From: Aliikangiella sp965214955
Lineage (GTDB): Bacteria; Pseudomonadota; Gammaproteobacteria; Enterobacterales; Kangiellaceae
Direction of reading: 5' to 3'
Length of the DNA stretch: 64,000 bases
Assembly: GCA_965214955.1 (NCBI GenBank)
Contig: CBDCCU010000009.1
Span: 1,054,001-1,118,000, forward strand
The notes beneath the pieces are model-generated. The model saw only the letters and a program-made list of their open reading frames with translations, was not told the origin of the DNA and searched no databases. Positions 1 through 8,622 of the stretch are shown here, piece after piece. The translations under genes and the position numbers were made by a program. Position 1 is the stretch's first letter. Each line of letters begins with the position of its first letter.

Positions 1-2
1 AC

Positions 3-767
3 ATACAGCATAGGCGGTTTAAACCAAAGCCTCACTGGTTTAAATATCGTATTTGTTTATTTTATTTAGACTTAGATGAGTTAAATAGCATCTTTAATAA
101 ACGCTGGTTTTGGAGTGTTAATAAGCCTAATGTTGCCTCATTTAATGAAAATAACTATTTGCAGTTTAATGGCAAAAATCGTTTAAAGGCATCGGTTAAA
201 TCATTGATTAAAGAGCGCCATGGTATAGAGCATAAAGGTGCTATTAGGGTTTTAACGCATTTAAAATATTTTGGATATTGCTTTAACCCAGTAACTTTTT
301 ATTATTGCTTTAATGAACAAACTGAGCAGCTCGATTTTTTGTTAGCACAAATTAATAACACACCTTGGGATGAGCGCTATACCTATTGTTTCGATAATAG
401 AAAAGGTCATCTATTTAATGCAAATAGTCGCTCGGTTGTTATGGATTTTAAAAAAGACTTTCATGTGTCTCCTTTTTTACCCATGCGCATGGATTGTTTT
501 TGGCGTTTTATGATCCCAAATGATCAACTTAGCGTATATATGAAAAATACGATTGATAAAGAAAAATACTTTGATGCCAATTTAAATTTAGTCGCGCAAC
601 CAATTACAGGCAAAAGCTTAGCAAAAGTTTTACTACTTTATCCTTTAATGACGTTGCAAGTGAGTTTTGGGATCTATTGGCAAGCGCTTAAATTATGGCT
701 TAAAAAGATTCCATTTTTTAATCACCCAAAACTCAATGAAACTAAAGCATCAACAACAGCAAAGTAA
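3..767 (+). CDS. DUF1365 family protein (5' end outside the window)
   Basis: The reading frame is open from base 3, so the gene starts before the window. The first visible residues (HRRFKPKPHWFKYR, then FYLDLDEL) match the start of DUF1365 proteins, and the middle has the family's GYCFNPVTFYYCF and INNTPWDERY segments. The biochemical role is unknown. The family nearly always sits beside a cyclopropane-fatty-acid synthase-like gene, as here, so a part in fatty-acyl chain or membrane-lipid modification is inferred. The next gene begins 25 bases after the stop, so the two are probably cotranscribed. A TTG at 159 could be mistaken for a start, but homology clearly continues upstream of it. Confidence 0.85.
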   Translation: MQHRRFKPKPHWFKYRICLFYLDLDELNSIFNKRWFWSVNKPNVASFNENNYLQFNGKNRLKASVKSLIKERHGIEHKGAIRVLTHLKYFGYCFNPVTFYYCFNEQTEQLDFLLAQINNTPWDERYTYCFDNRKGHLFNANSRSVVMDFKKDFHVSPFLPMRMDCFWRFMIPNDQLSVYMKNTIDKEKYFDANLNLVAQPITGKSLAKVLLLYPLMTLQVSFGIYWQALKLWLKKIPFFNHPKLNETKASTTAK

Positions 768-792
768 TTTTTCAAAATTCTAGAGGGCTAAC

Positions 793-2082
793 ATGAGTAA
801 CCACGTTTCGGTAAGAAATTATGCACAGAGTTTAAGCGAAAGAAAGTCGCCTACCACTTTTTTTGCTCAAAGCCTTAAAAAGCGTGTATTAAAAACTTTA
901 GAATCACTTCAGTTTGGAGAGCTTGCATTAACCGATGGTGAGCAAAACTGGCAGTTTAGTGGCAGCCGTTATTTATCGCTTAAAGCCGATATAGAAGTAT
1001 TAGATGAGCAGTTTTATCCTTATTTAGCATTTGGTGGAAGCGTTGGTGCAGGAGAAGCTTATATTAATGGTTATTGGCGCAGCAATAATTTAACCGAAGT
1101 GATCCGTTTATTTGCGGTAAATCAATCAGTGACCGATTCGGTAGAAGGCGGGCTTGCTCGATTTACTGCACCGCTCAAAAGAACTTTTCATTGGTTAAAT
1201 AAAAATACGCAATCGGGTAGTAAAAAAAATATTGTGGCTCACTATGATTTAGGCAATGACTTTTTTAAAGCGTTTCTTGATCCCACTATGATGTATTCGG
1301 CAGGAATATTCTATTCAAATGATGAGTCTATGCAGCAAGCATCAATCAATAAACTAGAAAGAATTTGCCAAAGGCTAAGGCTAAATCAACACGACTCGGT
1401 GATTGAAATTGGCACAGGCTGGGGAAGCTTTGCGATTTATGCGGCTAAAAATTATGGTTGCCACATTACCACCACAACAATTTCAGAAGAGCAACATCAG
1501 TATGCCAAACAACGGATAATTGAAGAAGGTTTAAGCGATAAAATTACGCTACTTAAACAAGACTATCGTGAGCTAAATGGTAAGTTCGACAAGCTGGTTT
1601 CCATTGAAATGATTGAAGCAGTTGGTCACCATTATTTTGATACCTTTTTTGCTAAATGTAGCAGTCTGTTAAAAGATCATGGTGAAATGCTATTACAAGC
1701 CATAACCATTGCCGATCAACGTTTTGAAAGTGCTAAGAAAGATGTGGATTTTATTAAACGCTATATTTTCCCCGGTTGCTGTATTCCGTCAATTGATGCA
1801 ATTAGTGATAGTCTAAGAAAGTCTGGCAATATGCGTATATTAAACTTAGAAGATATTGGTGTTCATTATGCTAAAACCTTAAATGCTTGGCGGAAAAAGT
1901 TTTTTGAAAATATTGAACAAGTAAAATCACTGGGATATAGCGATGCCTTTATTCGTTTATGGGAATTTTATTTATGTTATTGCGAAGGTGGGTTTGAAGA
2001 GCGAGTGATTAGTGATATTCAGCTACACACTATAAAACCTTTAGCTAGAGTTCCCGAAAAACTCGCCCTATTGGAGCAATAA
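793..2082 (+). CDS. cfa: Cyclopropane-fatty-acyl-phospholipid synthase family methyltransferase
   Basis: SAM-dependent methyltransferase of 429 residues that adds a methylene bridge, or a methyl group in some family members, to unsaturated acyl chains of membrane phospholipids. The SAM-binding motif VIEIGTGWGSFAIYAA is near residue 204, preceded by the substrate-site region HYDLGNDFFKAFLDPTMMYS typical of Cfa. The length fits the proteobacterial Cfa-like branch linked to DUF1365. The ATG follows the Shine-Dalgarno sequence AGAGGG. It lies between DUF1365 and DUF2878 genes in one operon. Whether the product is a cyclopropane or a branched lipid cannot be read from the sequence. Confidence 0.9.
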   Translation: MSNHVSVRNYAQSLSERKSPTTFFAQSLKKRVLKTLESLQFGELALTDGEQNWQFSGSRYLSLKADIEVLDEQFYPYLAFGGSVGAGEAYINGYWRSNNLTEVIRLFAVNQSVTDSVEGGLARFTAPLKRTFHWLNKNTQSGSKKNIVAHYDLGNDFFKAFLDPTMMYSAGIFYSNDESMQQASINKLERICQRLRLNQHDSVIEIGTGWGSFAIYAAKNYGCHITTTTISEEQHQYAKQRIIEEGLSDKITLLKQDYRELNGKFDKLVSIEMIEAVGHHYFDTFFAKCSSLLKDHGEMLLQAITIADQRFESAKKDVDFIKRYIFPGCCIPSIDAISDSLRKSGNMRILNLEDIGVHYAKTLNAWRKKFFENIEQVKSLGYSDAFIRLWEFYLCYCEGGFEERVISDIQLHTIKPLARVPEKLALLEQ

Positions 2083-2132
2083 AAATTTCTACTTGGCTAG
2101 GCATCATTATTTTTCAAATTGGGTGGTTTTTT

Positions 2133-2582
2133 ATGGTAACCGCCCATTCAAAAATTCATTACTCAGTTTTTTTGACTGCTTCGCTATTATTTTTATCTTT
2201 AAATTGGCGATTAAAATCAATTTCTAAAAAACAATTAACCGCTATAGCTTTAATGATTGTAATTGGCATTTTTGTCGATTTTTTACTGGCTAGCTTTCAG
2301 TTGATTCAATTTTCAAATAGTACCACCTTGCCTATTTGGCTGGTCTGCTTATGGATATGGTTTGGTGTTACTTTTTTTACTTGTTACCAATGGATGCAAA
2401 AACTGAACTTGGCTTTTGTTTTAGTTATTGGTGGTATTTTTGGCCCTATTGCTTATTGGGGTGCAAGCTTAATTTCAAGCATTATCATTTTGTCACCAAT
2501 AGGCTTTACTCTTATTAGTGGCGCTTTTTGGGGGGGGTTGTTTGTCACTGCAATAAAGTATTGTCTGCCCAATAACCAATAG
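2133..2582 (+). CDS. DUF2878 family membrane protein
   Basis: Small integral membrane protein with about four hydrophobic segments. It follows cfa, the usual place of DUF2878 genes. The first canonical start is the ATG at 2133, but the same frame is open back through the end of cfa and reads KISTWLGIIIFQIGWFF, which looks like the normal family N-terminus. A full-length protein would begin at the ATA codon at 2079, which overlaps the cfa stop (ATAA where ATGA is usual). Either the start is non-canonical, the protein is shortened by about 18 residues, or one base is wrong. Function unknown; a link to lipid modification is inferred from the operon only. Confidence 0.7.
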   Translation: MVTAHSKIHYSVFLTASLLFLSLNWRLKSISKKQLTAIALMIVIGIFVDFLLASFQLIQFSNSTTLPIWLVCLWIWFGVTFFTCYQWMQKLNLAFVLVIGGIFGPIAYWGASLISSIIILSPIGFTLISGAFWGGLFVTAIKYCLPNNQ

Positions 2583-2606
2583 ATCTGGTGTTGACCTTTT
2601 GACCAA

Positions 2607-2615
2607 TGATATAAT
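2607..2615 (+). promoter_or_regulatory. Extended -10 promoter candidate for miaB
   Basis: TGATATAAT is an exact extended -10 element (TG, one base, TATAAT) about 57 bases before the miaB start. A TTGACC at 2591-2596 is too close (13 bases) to be an ideal -35, so recognition would rely on the extended -10. The transcript would begin near 2622. Confidence 0.5.
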
Positions 2616-2671
2616 CCGCGCCCCAGTTTTCTGGTGAAATTAAAGTATTTATTTTTTAGCGGATAGTGATT

Positions 2672-4048
2672 ATGTCTGAGCAAGTAACTGACTTAACAAA
2701 CGAAAATCAAGTGAGTAAAAAGCTATATATTAAAACTTGGGGTTGTCAAATGAACGAATATGACTCCTCGCGTATGGCTGATCTACTGAATAAAACTCAT
2801 AAGCTAGAGTTAACTAACACACCAGAAGAAGCTGATGTTTTAGTGTTAAACACTTGCTCAATTAGAGAAAAAGCCCAAGAAAAAGTGTTTTCTCAATTAG
2901 GGCAGTGGAAAAACTTTAAACAAGATAAGCCCGATTTAATGATTGCCGTTGGCGGCTGTGTTGCTAGCCAAGAAGGCAAAATGATCCGCTCACGCGCACC
3001 TTATGTCGATATGGTATTTGGCCCACAAACCTTGCACCGCCTGCCTAATATGATCAATCAAGTAAGCCAAAGTAAGTCGCCAATGATTGATATTTCTTTT
3101 CCTGAGATTGAAAAATTTGACGTACTGCCCGAACAAAAGGTTGAAGGGGTGACGGCTTTTGTATCAATTATGGAAGGTTGCAGTAAGTACTGTACTTTTT
3201 GCGTTGTGCCTTATACGCGCGGTGAAGAAGTGAGTCGTCCGTTTGATGATGTAATTGCCGATGTAGTGGAACTTGCTAACAAAGGCGTTAGAGAAGTTAA
3301 CTTACTTGGGCAAAATGTTAATGCCTATCGTGGTAAAACCCATGATGATGGTGAGGCAGATTTAGCCGCATTAATCGAACTTATTGCGGCAATTGATGGA
3401 ATTGATCGCATTCGTTTTACCACTTCGCATCCAGTTGAGTTTTCGCAAAGGTTAATCGAGGTTTATGGCAAAGTACCTGAGTTAGTTAGTCATTTACATT
3501 TGCCCGTACAAAGTGGCTCTGATCGGGTACTTAATATGATGAAGCGCGGTCATACCATTTTGGAATACAAATCAAAAATTAAAAAACTTAAAGCTCTGCG
3601 TCCTAACTTAAGTATGTCGTCTGACTTTATTATTGGTTTTCCTGGGGAAACCGATAAAGATTTTGAAAACACTATGGACTTAATTGCGCAAATTGATTAC
3701 GACATGAGCTTTAGTTTTATTTATAGCGCCAGACCAGGTACACCAGCTTCTGACCTTGTTGATGATACCGATATGGCGGTTAAAAAAGAGCGTTTAGCTT
3801 TACTGCAACAACGCTTAAATCAACAGTCGCACGCTCATGCGCGCAGAATGTTAGGGACTACTCAGCGCATTTTGGTTGAAGGGCCTTCTAAAAAGGATAT
3901 TATGCAATTAAGTGGTCGCACCGAAAATAACCGTATTGTTAATTTTGATGGTCAAAAGGATATGATTGGCAAATTTGTTGATGTAGAAATTACCGAGGTA
4001 TTACCCAACTCATTACGTGGTAATTTGGTTGATGGAAAAACCTACTAA
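2672..4048 (+). CDS. miaB: tRNA-2-methylthio-N6-dimethylallyladenosine synthase MiaB
   Basis: Radical-SAM methylthiotransferase that converts i6A37 to ms2i6A37 in tRNAs reading UNN codons. The N-terminal UPF0004 domain has its three cluster cysteines (KTWGCQMNEYDS, LNTCSIREKA, AVGGCVAS). The radical-SAM motif CSKYCTFC follows in the middle, and a C-terminal TRAM domain ends at SLRGNLVDGKTY. Length, 458 residues, is normal. I chose the ATG at 2672; a GTG six bases upstream is in frame but less likely. It heads the conserved miaB-ybeZ-ybeY run, with ybeZ 33 bases downstream. Confidence 0.96.
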   Translation: MSEQVTDLTNENQVSKKLYIKTWGCQMNEYDSSRMADLLNKTHKLELTNTPEEADVLVLNTCSIREKAQEKVFSQLGQWKNFKQDKPDLMIAVGGCVASQEGKMIRSRAPYVDMVFGPQTLHRLPNMINQVSQSKSPMIDISFPEIEKFDVLPEQKVEGVTAFVSIMEGCSKYCTFCVVPYTRGEEVSRPFDDVIADVVELANKGVREVNLLGQNVNAYRGKTHDDGEADLAALIELIAAIDGIDRIRFTTSHPVEFSQRLIEVYGKVPELVSHLHLPVQSGSDRVLNMMKRGHTILEYKSKIKKLKALRPNLSMSSDFIIGFPGETDKDFENTMDLIAQIDYDMSFSFIYSARPGTPASDLVDDTDMAVKKERLALLQQRLNQQSHAHARRMLGTTQRILVEGPSKKDIMQLSGRTENNRIVNFDGQKDMIGKFVDVEITEVLPNSLRGNLVDGKTY

Positions 4049-4081
4049 GCCAATCCGTATTTAAAGGAAATATAGCAACTA

Positions 4082-5110
4082 ATGGCCAGCATTGAATTTA
4101 TCATTGATCCATACACTAACGAGCACTTAAATATTTTAGGTGGTCATTTAGACGATAATTATCGCTTAATTGAAAAGCGCTTTGGGGTAGAAATTAATAA
4201 TCGGGCTAATGTGTTTAAGGTGGTTGGTGAGCAAGAAAATATCGAAAAAGTGGTTGATGTTTTAGAGGCACTTTATGAAGAGGTAGAAGACACCGAGCAA
4301 CTCAGTAAAGAAACTTTGCACATTGTTATACAAACAGCCTGTCAGTCGCTTTCAAGTGAACAAACGGTTAGTAAACCTAAAAGCTATTCCAGCCAAGATA
4401 TCGTTATTCAAACCAAACGCGGAAAAATTAGACCGCGCGGCGCCAACCAGCAAAAGTATGTTGAAAACATGCTGGCAAATGATGTGACCTTTGGAATTGG
4501 TCCAGCGGGAACGGGTAAAACCTATTTAGCCGTGGCGGCAGCGGTTGATGCACTAGAAAGACAAGAAGTAAGACGCATTTTACTCACTCGTCCTGCGGTA
4601 GAGGCGGGAGAAAAGCTAGGCTTTTTGCCCGGAGACTTAAATCAAAAGGTCGATCCTTATTTACGTCCACTTTATGATGCCCTTTATGAAATGCTTGGGT
4701 TTGAGCGGGTAGCCAAGTTAATTGAAAAAAATGTCATTGAAATAGCGCCACTGGCTTATATGCGTGGTAGAACCTTAAATGAAGCTTTTATTATTATGGA
4801 TGAAAGCCAAAATACTACCGTTGAGCAAATGAAAATGTTTTTAACTCGTATTGGTTTTAACTCGCGCGCGGTTATCACAGGAGACATTACTCAGGTTGAT
4901 TTACCTCGTGGAAAAACATCTGGGCTTCGTCAGGCGATTAATATTTTAGATGATGTAAAAGGGGTTTCTTTTAGCTTTTTTCAGGCAGGAGATGTGGTTA
5001 GACACCCTGTAGTACAACGAATTGTGATGGCCTATGAAAAATCAGATAGTGAAAGCCGAGTATCTCATAAGCCGCAAGCGCCAGAATTTAGTCAACCTGA
5101 TGCAGAATAA
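4082..5110 (+). CDS. ybeZ: PhoH family ATPase YbeZ
   Basis: PhoH-like P-loop ATPase of 342 residues. The Walker A motif GPAGTGKT and the Walker B-like FIIMDESQNTT are intact, followed by TGDITQVDLPRGKTSGL. The N-terminal part resembles the KH-like region of the family. YbeZ works with the neighbouring endonuclease YbeY in rRNA maturation and ribosome quality control; the exact reaction is not settled. The ybeY start is 12 bases after this stop, so the pair is almost surely translated from one mRNA. The C-terminus is charged and probably unstructured. Confidence 0.94.
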   Translation: MASIEFIIDPYTNEHLNILGGHLDDNYRLIEKRFGVEINNRANVFKVVGEQENIEKVVDVLEALYEEVEDTEQLSKETLHIVIQTACQSLSSEQTVSKPKSYSSQDIVIQTKRGKIRPRGANQQKYVENMLANDVTFGIGPAGTGKTYLAVAAAVDALERQEVRRILLTRPAVEAGEKLGFLPGDLNQKVDPYLRPLYDALYEMLGFERVAKLIEKNVIEIAPLAYMRGRTLNEAFIIMDESQNTTVEQMKMFLTRIGFNSRAVITGDITQVDLPRGKTSGLRQAINILDDVKGVSFSFFQAGDVVRHPVVQRIVMAYEKSDSESRVSHKPQAPEFSQPDAE

Positions 5111-5122
5111 AAAGCCATAAAT

Positions 5123-5584
5123 ATGGATATTATTTTAGATATTCAAAACCCTAATGAAATAGCAGACTTGCCAAGCAATTCTGACTTTAACCTTTGGGTA
5201 AAAAGCGCGTTAATACAGTCGGGTTTTAATCAAGAGTGTTGCGAGATAACCATTCGGGTTGTAGATGAAGCCGAAAGTCAGGCGCTTAATAATGAATATA
5301 GGGGCAAAGACAAGCCGACCAATGTTTTATCATTTCCTTTTGAAGCGCCGCCGCCGATAGAGAGTGATTTATTGGGCGATTTAGTGATCTGTCATGCTGT
5401 GATGGCAAAAGAAGCCAAAGAGCAGACTAAAGCAGTTAGTGACCATTGGGCGCATCTGGTTATTCATGGCGTATTACACCTTTTAGGTTTTGATCATATT
5501 GAAGAAGATGAAGCGCAAGTAATGGAAGCCTTAGAGGTCAAAATTTTGGCTTTAATGAACATTAACGATCCTTATAAAGTTTAA
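5123..5584 (+). CDS. ybeY: Endoribonuclease YbeY
   Basis: Single-strand-specific metallo-endoribonuclease for 16S rRNA 3'-end maturation and late 30S quality control. The zinc site HGVLHLLGFDH (HxxxHxxxxxH) lies near residue 115. The family motif region NNEYRGKDKPTNVLSFPFE precedes it. Length, 153 residues, is normal. It directly follows ybeZ. The next gene, corC, begins 110 bases later with its own possible promoter. Confidence 0.95.
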   Translation: MDIILDIQNPNEIADLPSNSDFNLWVKSALIQSGFNQECCEITIRVVDEAESQALNNEYRGKDKPTNVLSFPFEAPPPIESDLLGDLVICHAVMAKEAKEQTKAVSDHWAHLVIHGVLHLLGFDHIEEDEAQVMEALEVKILALMNINDPYKV

Positions 5585-5652
5585 GCAGGCAACTTGAAGC
5601 AAAGTGGATAAATAACTCGTCACAAAGTAAGACTTCCCTTTTGGATAGCCTC

Positions 5653-5661
5653 TGATACAAT
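5653..5661 (+). promoter_or_regulatory. Possible extended -10 promoter for corC-lnt
   Basis: TGATACAAT differs from the extended -10 consensus by one base and lies 33 bases before the corC start, in the only gap of this gene run long enough for a promoter. No convincing -35 is visible. Confidence 0.35.
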
Positions 5662-5694
5662 CAAATAGCTAATTCACTACAGAAAAAGAGATCA

Positions 5695-6561
5695 ATGAAC
5701 GACGACATCCCTCCCTCGCGGAGCTGGTTTGAAAAACTAACGCAAATTTTCCAAGACTCTCCGCAAGATCGCGAGCAGTTAATCCAAGTCTTAAAAACTG
5801 CCGAAACCAACACTTTAATTAACCCTGAATTATTATCTATGATGCTTGGTGTAATGCATATTTCCGAAATGCAAGCACGAGATATCATGATCCCGCGTCC
5901 TGAAATGGTGGTAATTGATGAAGATATGGATTTTGCCGCAATGCTTACCGAGGTGGTTAAGTCGGGACACTCAAGGTTTCCAGTTATTGGTGATAATAGA
6001 GATGATATTGAAGGAATATTGTTAGCCAAAGATTTGCTCCACTTTTCATCATTGGTCGAAGCTAAACCATCGAGCCGATTTACCCTAAAAGACTATTTAA
6101 GACCTGCGGTTGTGATCCCAGAAAGTAAGCGGCTTGATACCTTGCTAAAAGAGTTTAGGGCGAACCGCAATCATATGGCAATTGTGGTTGATGAATATGG
6201 CGGTGTTGCAGGGCTGATTACCATTGAAGATGTGCTTGAGCAAATTGTGGGTGATATTGAAGATGAATTTGATATTGATGATGACGAAGATAACATCCAC
6301 AAAATGGAAGACAATCGCTTTAATGTTAAAGCGCGCACAGAAATTGAAGAATTTAACCAGTATTTTAAAACCACCTTTAGTGACGAAGAATATGACACAA
6401 TTGGTGGCATACTTATGCAGTCGTTTGGACACATGCCAGTGCGTGGTGAAAAAACCGAAATTGATAATGTTTGTTTTGAAATTTTAACCGCCGATACAAG
6501 ACGAATAAAATTAGTTAAAGTTGCTTATGTTGATGCAACTAGTGCTAAGAATGCAGGTTAA
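5695..6561 (+). CDS. corC: CorC family protein (CBS pair plus CorC_HlyC domain)
   Basis: Cytoplasmic CorC/YbeX protein of 288 residues without membrane segments. Two CBS repeats span roughly residues 65-190 (ARDIMIPRPEMVVIDED and then NHMAIVVDEYGGVAGLITIED). The C-terminal CorC_HlyC domain contains EYDTIGGILMQSFGHMPVRG. It is linked to Mg/Co efflux, and more recent work on YbeX also suggests a role in ribosome metabolism. The position between ybeY and lnt is conserved in gammaproteobacteria. lnt starts 52 bases after its stop, so the two are probably cotranscribed. Confidence 0.93.
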   Translation: MNDDIPPSRSWFEKLTQIFQDSPQDREQLIQVLKTAETNTLINPELLSMMLGVMHISEMQARDIMIPRPEMVVIDEDMDFAAMLTEVVKSGHSRFPVIGDNRDDIEGILLAKDLLHFSSLVEAKPSSRFTLKDYLRPAVVIPESKRLDTLLKEFRANRNHMAIVVDEYGGVAGLITIEDVLEQIVGDIEDEFDIDDDEDNIHKMEDNRFNVKARTEIEEFNQYFKTTFSDEEYDTIGGILMQSFGHMPVRGEKTEIDNVCFEILTADTRRIKLVKVAYVDATSAKNAG

Positions 6562-6613
6562 TTGACAAAAATTTTAAGGAAAACGGGTATAAAATAATTT
6601 AAGGGAAAATCCA

Positions 6614-8206
6614 TTGGTAATATCAAGAACAAAAAAAGTATCAAATAGGTTACCTTTTTGGTTAGATAAATTTTTTCGCAATACTTGGAGTAGCGCGGCT
6701 TCTTTAGTTGTTGCAGGGGCAATTTACCCTTTAGCCTTTTCTCCTTTTGATATTTGGCCCTTGGCTTTTGTTTCACTATTTTGGCTATTAGCCAGCTTAT
6801 TTAGTGATTCTATTTCTGCTTTTAAATCGGGTTTTTGCTGGGGGCTTGGATGTTTTGGGGCAGGGGCTAGTTGGGTGTATGTAAGCATACACGAGTTTGG
6901 CTTTGTACCTGCATTTGGCGCTGTTTGCTTAACTTTATTATTTGTACTGCTCTTATCTCTTTATAAAAGTATTTTTGCCGTTCTTACCGTTTGGATTTTA
7001 AAAAAGTCGCATGATTATTTTATATTGCTTGTTGCGCCTTTATGCTGGGTGATTAGCGAGCTAATACAAGCCACAGTTTTAAATGGGTTTCCTTGGTTAT
7101 TGGCTGGGTATAGTCAAATTGATTCTCCACTAGGGGCATTTGCTAGTTGGTTTGGGGTTTATGGTGTTAGTTGGTTAACCCTTTCGTTTGCGGCTGGTTT
7201 ATTTGCGCTCATTGTATTTCAACATAAAAAAACGCATGTTATTGCAATGATGACTCTGGTGGGAATAGTAACAATAAGCCAAATCTATTATGTAACACTA
7301 ACTCCCCAAAATAGTGGCAAAACCCTTGATATTTCATTAATTCAACCGAATGTATTGCAGCACGAAAAATGGGATAGACGATATTTTGGCAAAATTGTTA
7401 ATACGCTTTACGATGAAACAGAAAGCTCTTGGGGAGCCGATTTAATTTTATGGCCTGAAGGAGCAATTCCCGCTTTTGCTCATCAGGTTAATGATATTAC
7501 TCACGATCTTACAAAACGCGCAACTAAAAGCGGTAGCCAGATAATATTAGGAATTCCTTTTGATGATCCTCAAGATAAACAAAGTTATGTGGCTTTAAAT
7601 GCTTATGGCAGCGAGCCACAAAGCTATTTTAAACAAGTGTTGGTTCCGTTTGGAGAGTACGTTCCTTTTGAAAGCGCTCTAAGAGGAATGATAAAGTTTT
7701 TAGATTTACCTATGAGTGGTTTTACCGAAGCGACCAATCAATCACCCATGGAATTTAGCGAATATTCCATTGTTCCTGCGATTTGCTACGAAATAGCATA
7801 CCCGCAGATCATTAGCGACTTAAGCGAGAAGGCTTTGAACCGCTCAGATAAACCACAGCTTATTGTTACCGTTAGCAATGAAGCTTGGTTTGGTGACTCT
7901 CTTGGTCCTCATCAACATATGCAAATGGCAAGAATGCGAGCAAAAGAATTGGGTATTCCTTTAGCCCGAGCCACTAACGATGGTGTTTCTGGCTTTGTTG
8001 ATGCTAAAGGAAAGTTAATTGCTTCGCTGCCAAGATACCAGCAAACCCACTTAAGAAAAGAAATTGAGTTAATTAACTACCATACCTTATATAGAAATTG
8101 GAAATTATGGGGGCTTGCGGGGCTTTTATTGGTAAATCTACTGTTAATTGTTGTCGGTACTGCTAAGTTTGCTAAGCGCTATTATACCCGTTCTACTTCA
8201 AGGTGA
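6614..8206 (+). CDS. lnt: Apolipoprotein N-acyltransferase Lnt
   Basis: Inner-membrane enzyme that adds the third acyl chain to the N-terminal cysteine of lipoproteins. The N-terminal half is strongly hydrophobic with several membrane segments. The periplasmic nitrilase domain keeps the catalytic Glu (LWPEGAIPAF), Lys (FKQVLVPFGEYVPFE) and Cys (PAICYEIAYP). Length, 530 residues, is normal. The start is a TTG 8 bases after AAGGGA. The last codons (TRSTSR and the TGA) are encoded by the end of a palindromic repeat whose other copy is at 32.5 kb, so the C-terminal tail was probably rewritten by a small element insertion without loss of the catalytic domain. Confidence 0.95.
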   Translation: MVISRTKKVSNRLPFWLDKFFRNTWSSAASLVVAGAIYPLAFSPFDIWPLAFVSLFWLLASLFSDSISAFKSGFCWGLGCFGAGASWVYVSIHEFGFVPAFGAVCLTLLFVLLLSLYKSIFAVLTVWILKKSHDYFILLVAPLCWVISELIQATVLNGFPWLLAGYSQIDSPLGAFASWFGVYGVSWLTLSFAAGLFALIVFQHKKTHVIAMMTLVGIVTISQIYYVTLTPQNSGKTLDISLIQPNVLQHEKWDRRYFGKIVNTLYDETESSWGADLILWPEGAIPAFAHQVNDITHDLTKRATKSGSQIILGIPFDDPQDKQSYVALNAYGSEPQSYFKQVLVPFGEYVPFESALRGMIKFLDLPMSGFTEATNQSPMEFSEYSIVPAICYEIAYPQIISDLSEKALNRSDKPQLIVTVSNEAWFGDSLGPHQHMQMARMRAKELGIPLARATNDGVSGFVDAKGKLIASLPRYQQTHLRKEIELINYHTLYRNWKLWGLAGLLLVNLLLIVVGTAKFAKRYYTRSTSR

Positions 8207-8240
8207 TTGTTTTAAGTGTTCAGCCAAAAAGTTTGAGCGA
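8183..8240 (+). repeat. Truncated end of a MITE-like palindromic element
   Basis: Starts with TTATACCCGTTCTACTTCAA and continues with a version of the 5' part of the complete element at 32493-32747 (shared blocks include CAGCCAAAAAG). Only the left end is present. It supplies the last codons and stop of lnt and then runs into the duplicated module that begins at 8247. Confidence 0.65.
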
Positions 8241-8246
8241 TATGAC

Positions 8247-8600
8247 ATGAAACTGGAAAAACAAATTAGCCACCCGTAAAACATGAAACTAATAAGCCAA
8301 TTTAAACATTAGCGATAGTGAATTTTATTGGTTTTTCATCATTTTTTGGTGTCCTCATCATTTACTGACGAGGTCTAATAAACGAGGCTTTTGCATTTTG
8401 ATTCTCCTTTTTCAATTTGCAAGCATGATACTACTTGTTTAAATAGTGCTGTTTAAGCTAAATTGGCTTTATTCACTAAAAACATAAAGCCAATTCTGGT
8501 AGTATATCGAAATTAAAATAACCTATTGATAAGTAAGAGCATTTAAGTAATCCAAATTTTTTTACTGGTTGGCTTTATGTTTTGCTGAATAGAATTACTG
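8247..8600 (+). repeat. Duplicated non-coding module, copy A (interrupted)
   Basis: Near-identical to 11884-12130 in two blocks, 8247-8470 and 8569-8600. The roughly 100 bases between them (8471-8568) are absent from copy B. Inside copy A, ACATAAAGCCAA (8481-8492) and TTGGCTTTATGT (8569-8580) form an inverted repeat. Both copies end with the same AGAATTACTGTTA and diverge within GTT(A), the core of an integron recombination site, and both are followed at once by a cassette-like gene. It may be an attI-like leader or the remains of a long attC. I find no gene in 8207-8622. Confidence 0.7.
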
Positions 8601-8622
8601 TTAAGTTTCACAAGGATACACC

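Noticed and set aside
2591..2596. TTGACC as -35 for the miaB promoter
   Set aside because: Spacing to the TATAAT is 13 bases, too short for a normal sigma-70 pair; I kept only the extended -10.
6145..6434. Two overlapping minus-strand frames inside corC
   Set aside because: Low-complexity shadows of the CBS and CorC domains on the other strand; no start signals.
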